This document shows positions 61,998 through 64,000 of a stretch of DNA of 64,000 nt, one piece after another (position 1 is the first letter of the stretch; each line of letters starts with the position of its first letter). Source of the stretch: Longimicrobium sp. (GTDB lineage: Bacteria > Gemmatimonadota > Gemmatimonadetes > Longimicrobiales > Longimicrobiaceae); NCBI RefSeq assembly GCF_035474595.1, contig NZ_DATIND010000028.1, forward strand, positions 59,317 through 123,316. The letters are read 5' to 3'. Position numbers and translations under genes: made by a program. The notes beneath the pieces were generated by a model that was not told the origin of the DNA, did no database searches, and saw only the letters and a list, made by a program, of their open reading frames with translations.

Positions 61998-63461
61998 CTA
62001 CTGCAGCACGGTGAAGCCTACATCGAACCCGCTCAGGTGCTTGAACAGGGGCGGCTGGCGACCCGAGCGTCTCGTCACTGAAATCCCAAAGTTCGGATTG
62101 ACCTTGAACGTAGCGCCTGCGGACCAGAACAGGGGATGCGCTGTGGGGAGATCCGGAAATGCGGGGTTGCGCCGAATCGAGAGCCGGTTCAACTCGGTGT
62201 TGACCTCAATGCCGCCCGCGAATGGACCGACCCGGTTGGTCCAAGTCGCCTTCCCCGTCACACCCAGGGTGCCGCGCGACGGGTTGTTGCGCTCCACGCT
62301 TACCGCTCCGCTTCCCCGGCCGGTGCTTCCGCGCTCGTACCCTGCGCGAAGGAACACGTTGTATGAGCCCCCTAGCACCGGCAGGTTCCCCACGTAGAGC
62401 CATGGGATATAGAACCGCGCCTCCGCGTCCAAGTACATCCAGTTCTGCCGCGCGAACTTGTCATCGGTCTCGAAGCGGGGAGTGACTCGGAACTCCACCA
62501 ACGGCAGCGGAGCATCGAAGAGGCTGAGTTGCGCCTGCGGCCCCAGGCTGATGCGGCCGGAACCATCCGTCTTCATGTTGAGGAGCACGTCGACGTGCGG
62601 CGCCAGCGCGAGGGATGCTCTGCCGCGAGGCGCCTTCAGGTATGGAAAGTCGCGAGTGTGGGCACTCAGGCTCCCGGTCGTCTCTCCATTGAGACGCGTC
62701 AGGAGCACGGTCGCATCGAAGTACCGGGTATCTTCGGCTCGCTTGGGTGCCTCGATCTTCACTACCGTCGGCTGAATCGTTCCATAAGGCAGGGTTTGGC
62801 CCGTGATACCGTCCACCAGCGTAAGCCGGACAGTATCACCGTTCGACGCCGCCCAGCGTAACGTACACCGGAAGGAGAAGGAACCCCGGTTATAGCACCG
62901 TGGTCGGTCCGGCGTGTCCTCCGGTGCCTTGATATCCACTGTTCGCCCGTTGATGGTCACCCGCGGCTCTGGCCGCGTATCGGTCGATAGATCCACCGAG
63001 TAGGTGGCTTCGATCCGGGAAGTCGCAGTGGTGATGGGGAGGACTGCTCCTCCTACCGGATCAAGCACCGCCAGGGTGCGAGGGACAGTCGCCCCGTCGA
63101 GCTGCACCGGACCCGTCAGCAGTGCGTAGTGATGCGTGTCGTCTAGCTTTCCCAGCGCCTTCAATTCAAGGCAGATGCGATCGCGCGGGCTCCCCTCGTA
63201 CTCGGGAGGAAAGGGGCACGCCTCTCGGCTCACAACGCTGCTGTCCTTCAGCAGGACTGCGGCTCCCGTGGTCATATCCGTGAGAGTGAAATTACCCACT
63301 GCGCGAGGCGCCTCCGCACCCTGTACGTCCAGCTTGAACAGAAGGATGATTCCTTGGCGGTCTGCGCGACGGACGACGCGTTCCAGGTTGGGGTTCGTCT
63401 GCGCGCTACCTGAAACGGCCAAGGACAGAGGCAGCACCGCGAGAGCAAGTGGTCTGATCAC
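61998..63461 (-). CDS. Secreted/outer-membrane barrel-like protein
   Basis: The 487-residue product has a signal peptide (PLALAVLPLSLAVSGSAQ). The first half is a beta-rich domain with Cys pairs (REACPFPPEYEG...DRICLELK; RCYNRGSFSFRCTLRW). The last ~220 residues alternate polar and hydrophobic strands ending FDVGFTVLQ, consistent with an outer-membrane beta-barrel. It overlaps the upstream gene by 4 nt (ATGA). Confidence 0.65.
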   Translation of the reverse strand: MIRPLALAVLPLSLAVSGSAQTNPNLERVVRRADRQGIILLFKLDVQGAEAPRAVGNFTLTDMTTGAAVLLKDSSVVSREACPFPPEYEGSPRDRICLELKALGKLDDTHHYALLTGPVQLDGATVPRTLAVLDPVGGAVLPITTATSRIEATYSVDLSTDTRPEPRVTINGRTVDIKAPEDTPDRPRCYNRGSFSFRCTLRWAASNGDTVRLTLVDGITGQTLPYGTIQPTVVKIEAPKRAEDTRYFDATVLLTRLNGETTGSLSAHTRDFPYLKAPRGRASLALAPHVDVLLNMKTDGSGRISLGPQAQLSLFDAPLPLVEFRVTPRFETDDKFARQNWMYLDAEARFYIPWLYVGNLPVLGGSYNVFLRAGYERGSTGRGSGAVSVERNNPSRGTLGVTGKATWTNRVGPFAGGIEVNTELNRLSIRRNPAFPDLPTAHPLFWSAGATFKVNPNFGISVTRRSGRQPPLFKHLSGFDVGFTVLQ

Positions 63462-63976
63462 AGTCTCCTCCGAACCTCACGGGAAATCGAGCTGAGCGTA
63501 TCGTCGCCGCTGATGTCCGCTTCGTTGAACGGCGGGTTCAGGTTCGGCCAGGTGTTGTTCAGGTCTCTCGCTATCATCCTCCGCACGCCCGCGTCCGCTC
63601 CCCCCATCTCTTTCAACTTCCGGTTCCCGAGCGGACCCGATTGGTTCAGGCGGCGCTGTAAAACGGATTCGACTCGTGAGGTGATTGGATCGGATGTCGA
63701 CCAAGCGCGGCTCGTGGCGACTTCACTATCCAGCCCCTTCCGAGAAGCCGAGTCGAGCGATCTCGACACTGCTGGCTCGTCCAGTTCGACTTCCACCTCG
63801 ATCTCGCCCACGGCGCCTCGCTCGTCCTCGGCCCCCGACTTCTCGCATTTGGAGTCCGCCATGTTCTCCCAGTCTGGAGCATTGGCGTCCTCGGCCATCG
63901 AGCGGGGTTCCCCTTCAACGGTACGGTCTGGCTGGAGTTGCCCCACTTTCGTGGACACCTGGTTAGTGGGGATCAA
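63458..63976 (-). CDS. Hypothetical acidic protein, may extend past the window
   Basis: 172 residues from a TTG at 63976; Met at 63898 is an alternative. The frame stays open to the window edge, so the real start may lie outside. An acidic N-terminal half (EIEVEVELDEPAV) is followed by a C-terminus that reads ARDLNNTWPNLNPPFNEADI. Coupled by a 4-nt overlap to the barrel gene. No family recognised. Confidence 0.5.
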   Translation of the reverse strand: MIPTNQVSTKVGQLQPDRTVEGEPRSMAEDANAPDWENMADSKCEKSGAEDERGAVGEIEVEVELDEPAVSRSLDSASRKGLDSEVATSRAWSTSDPITSRVESVLQRRLNQSGPLGNRKLKEMGGADAGVRRMIARDLNNTWPNLNPPFNEADISGDDTLSSISREVRRRL

Positions 63977-64000
63977 GCGGCTTCGAGAAGCGGCGCGCGC

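Noticed and set aside
61724..62397. Plus-strand continuation of the HTH fragment into a 357-codon protein
   Set aside because: After the HTH-like segment the frame is Arg-rich and antisense to the barrel-like gene, so only the HTH part is treated as a remnant.

Overview
The window is a high-GC bacterial chromosome segment. The gene content (mreCD-rodA, lptFG, pilBTC, an OmpA-type lipoprotein, a TonB-type receptor) indicates a diderm bacterium. The dispersed intergenic repeats (GTGCGGAA octamers, CTCCGCGTCTCCGCGTGAGATC hairpin arms) and many small Gly/Pro-rich secreted proteins fit Gemmatimonadota, most likely a Longimicrobium relative. That assignment is inference from style and gene content; no rRNA or tRNA gene was seen.

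Layout. (1) About 1-22.96 kb is mostly core chromosome: cell-shape genes mreC (cut by the left edge), mreD and rodA; accD; folC; membrane proteins; recQ; an RhtA-like exporter; tmk; an OmpA-family lipoprotein; an isochorismatase-like hydrolase; lptG-lptF; an M28 peptidase; a ComEA-like double helix-hairpin-helix protein; and the pilB-pilT-pilC type IV pilus motor genes. A two-gene nuclease cassette (12.9-14.1 kb) is lodged in it. (2) About 23.0-31.1 kb looks mobile: TGCCACA iterons, a sigma factor, and a minus-strand, translationally coupled three-gene transposition module. This has a DD(35)E transposase of the TnsB/TniA/MuA type, a TnsC/TniB-position ATPase without a usable Walker A, and an unrecognised 828-residue protein. 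(3) About 31.4-36.7 kb holds small accessory genes: an XRE regulator, a TPR protein, a tiny lipoprotein with a repeated YTYGSGN motif, a 26-bp phased GCCAC array, and four overlapping small genes ending in an HTH protein.

(4) About 36.8-47.2 kb is the most striking region. A single minus-strand run of eight tightly packed genes encodes a ubiquitin-like protein ending in GG, an E2-position protein, a JAMM deubiquitinase, an E1-like ThiF enzyme, and then QatA (KAP NTPase), QatB, QatC (QueC-like) and QatD (TatD nuclease). It appears to be a bacterial ubiquitin-like conjugation cassette joined to a complete Qat anti-phage system. A sigma-like factor and an ImmA/IrrE metallopeptidase are transcribed divergently, with a perfect 22-bp palindrome in the shared intergenic region.

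(5) About 47.2-53.8 kb carries envelope genes: a DsbA-like thioredoxin, a Cys-rich mini-secreted protein, a carboxypeptidase-regulatory-like protein, a lipoprotein and a 1225-residue TonB-type outer-membrane protein. (6) About 54.1-61.2 kb is a type I restriction-modification operon, hsdR-hsdS-X-hsdM, all with 4-nt overlaps. X is a PrrC/AAA_13-like ATPase with a possible R-x3-E...H anticodon-nuclease triad. It is flanked by small HTH-like fragments. (7) The right end has a coupled pair of genes for a secreted barrel-like protein and an unknown protein that may continue past the edge.

Taken together, the right two thirds is a defence and mobile-element island containing Ubl-Qat and type I RM/PrrC-like modules, next to a conserved pilus and envelope backbone.
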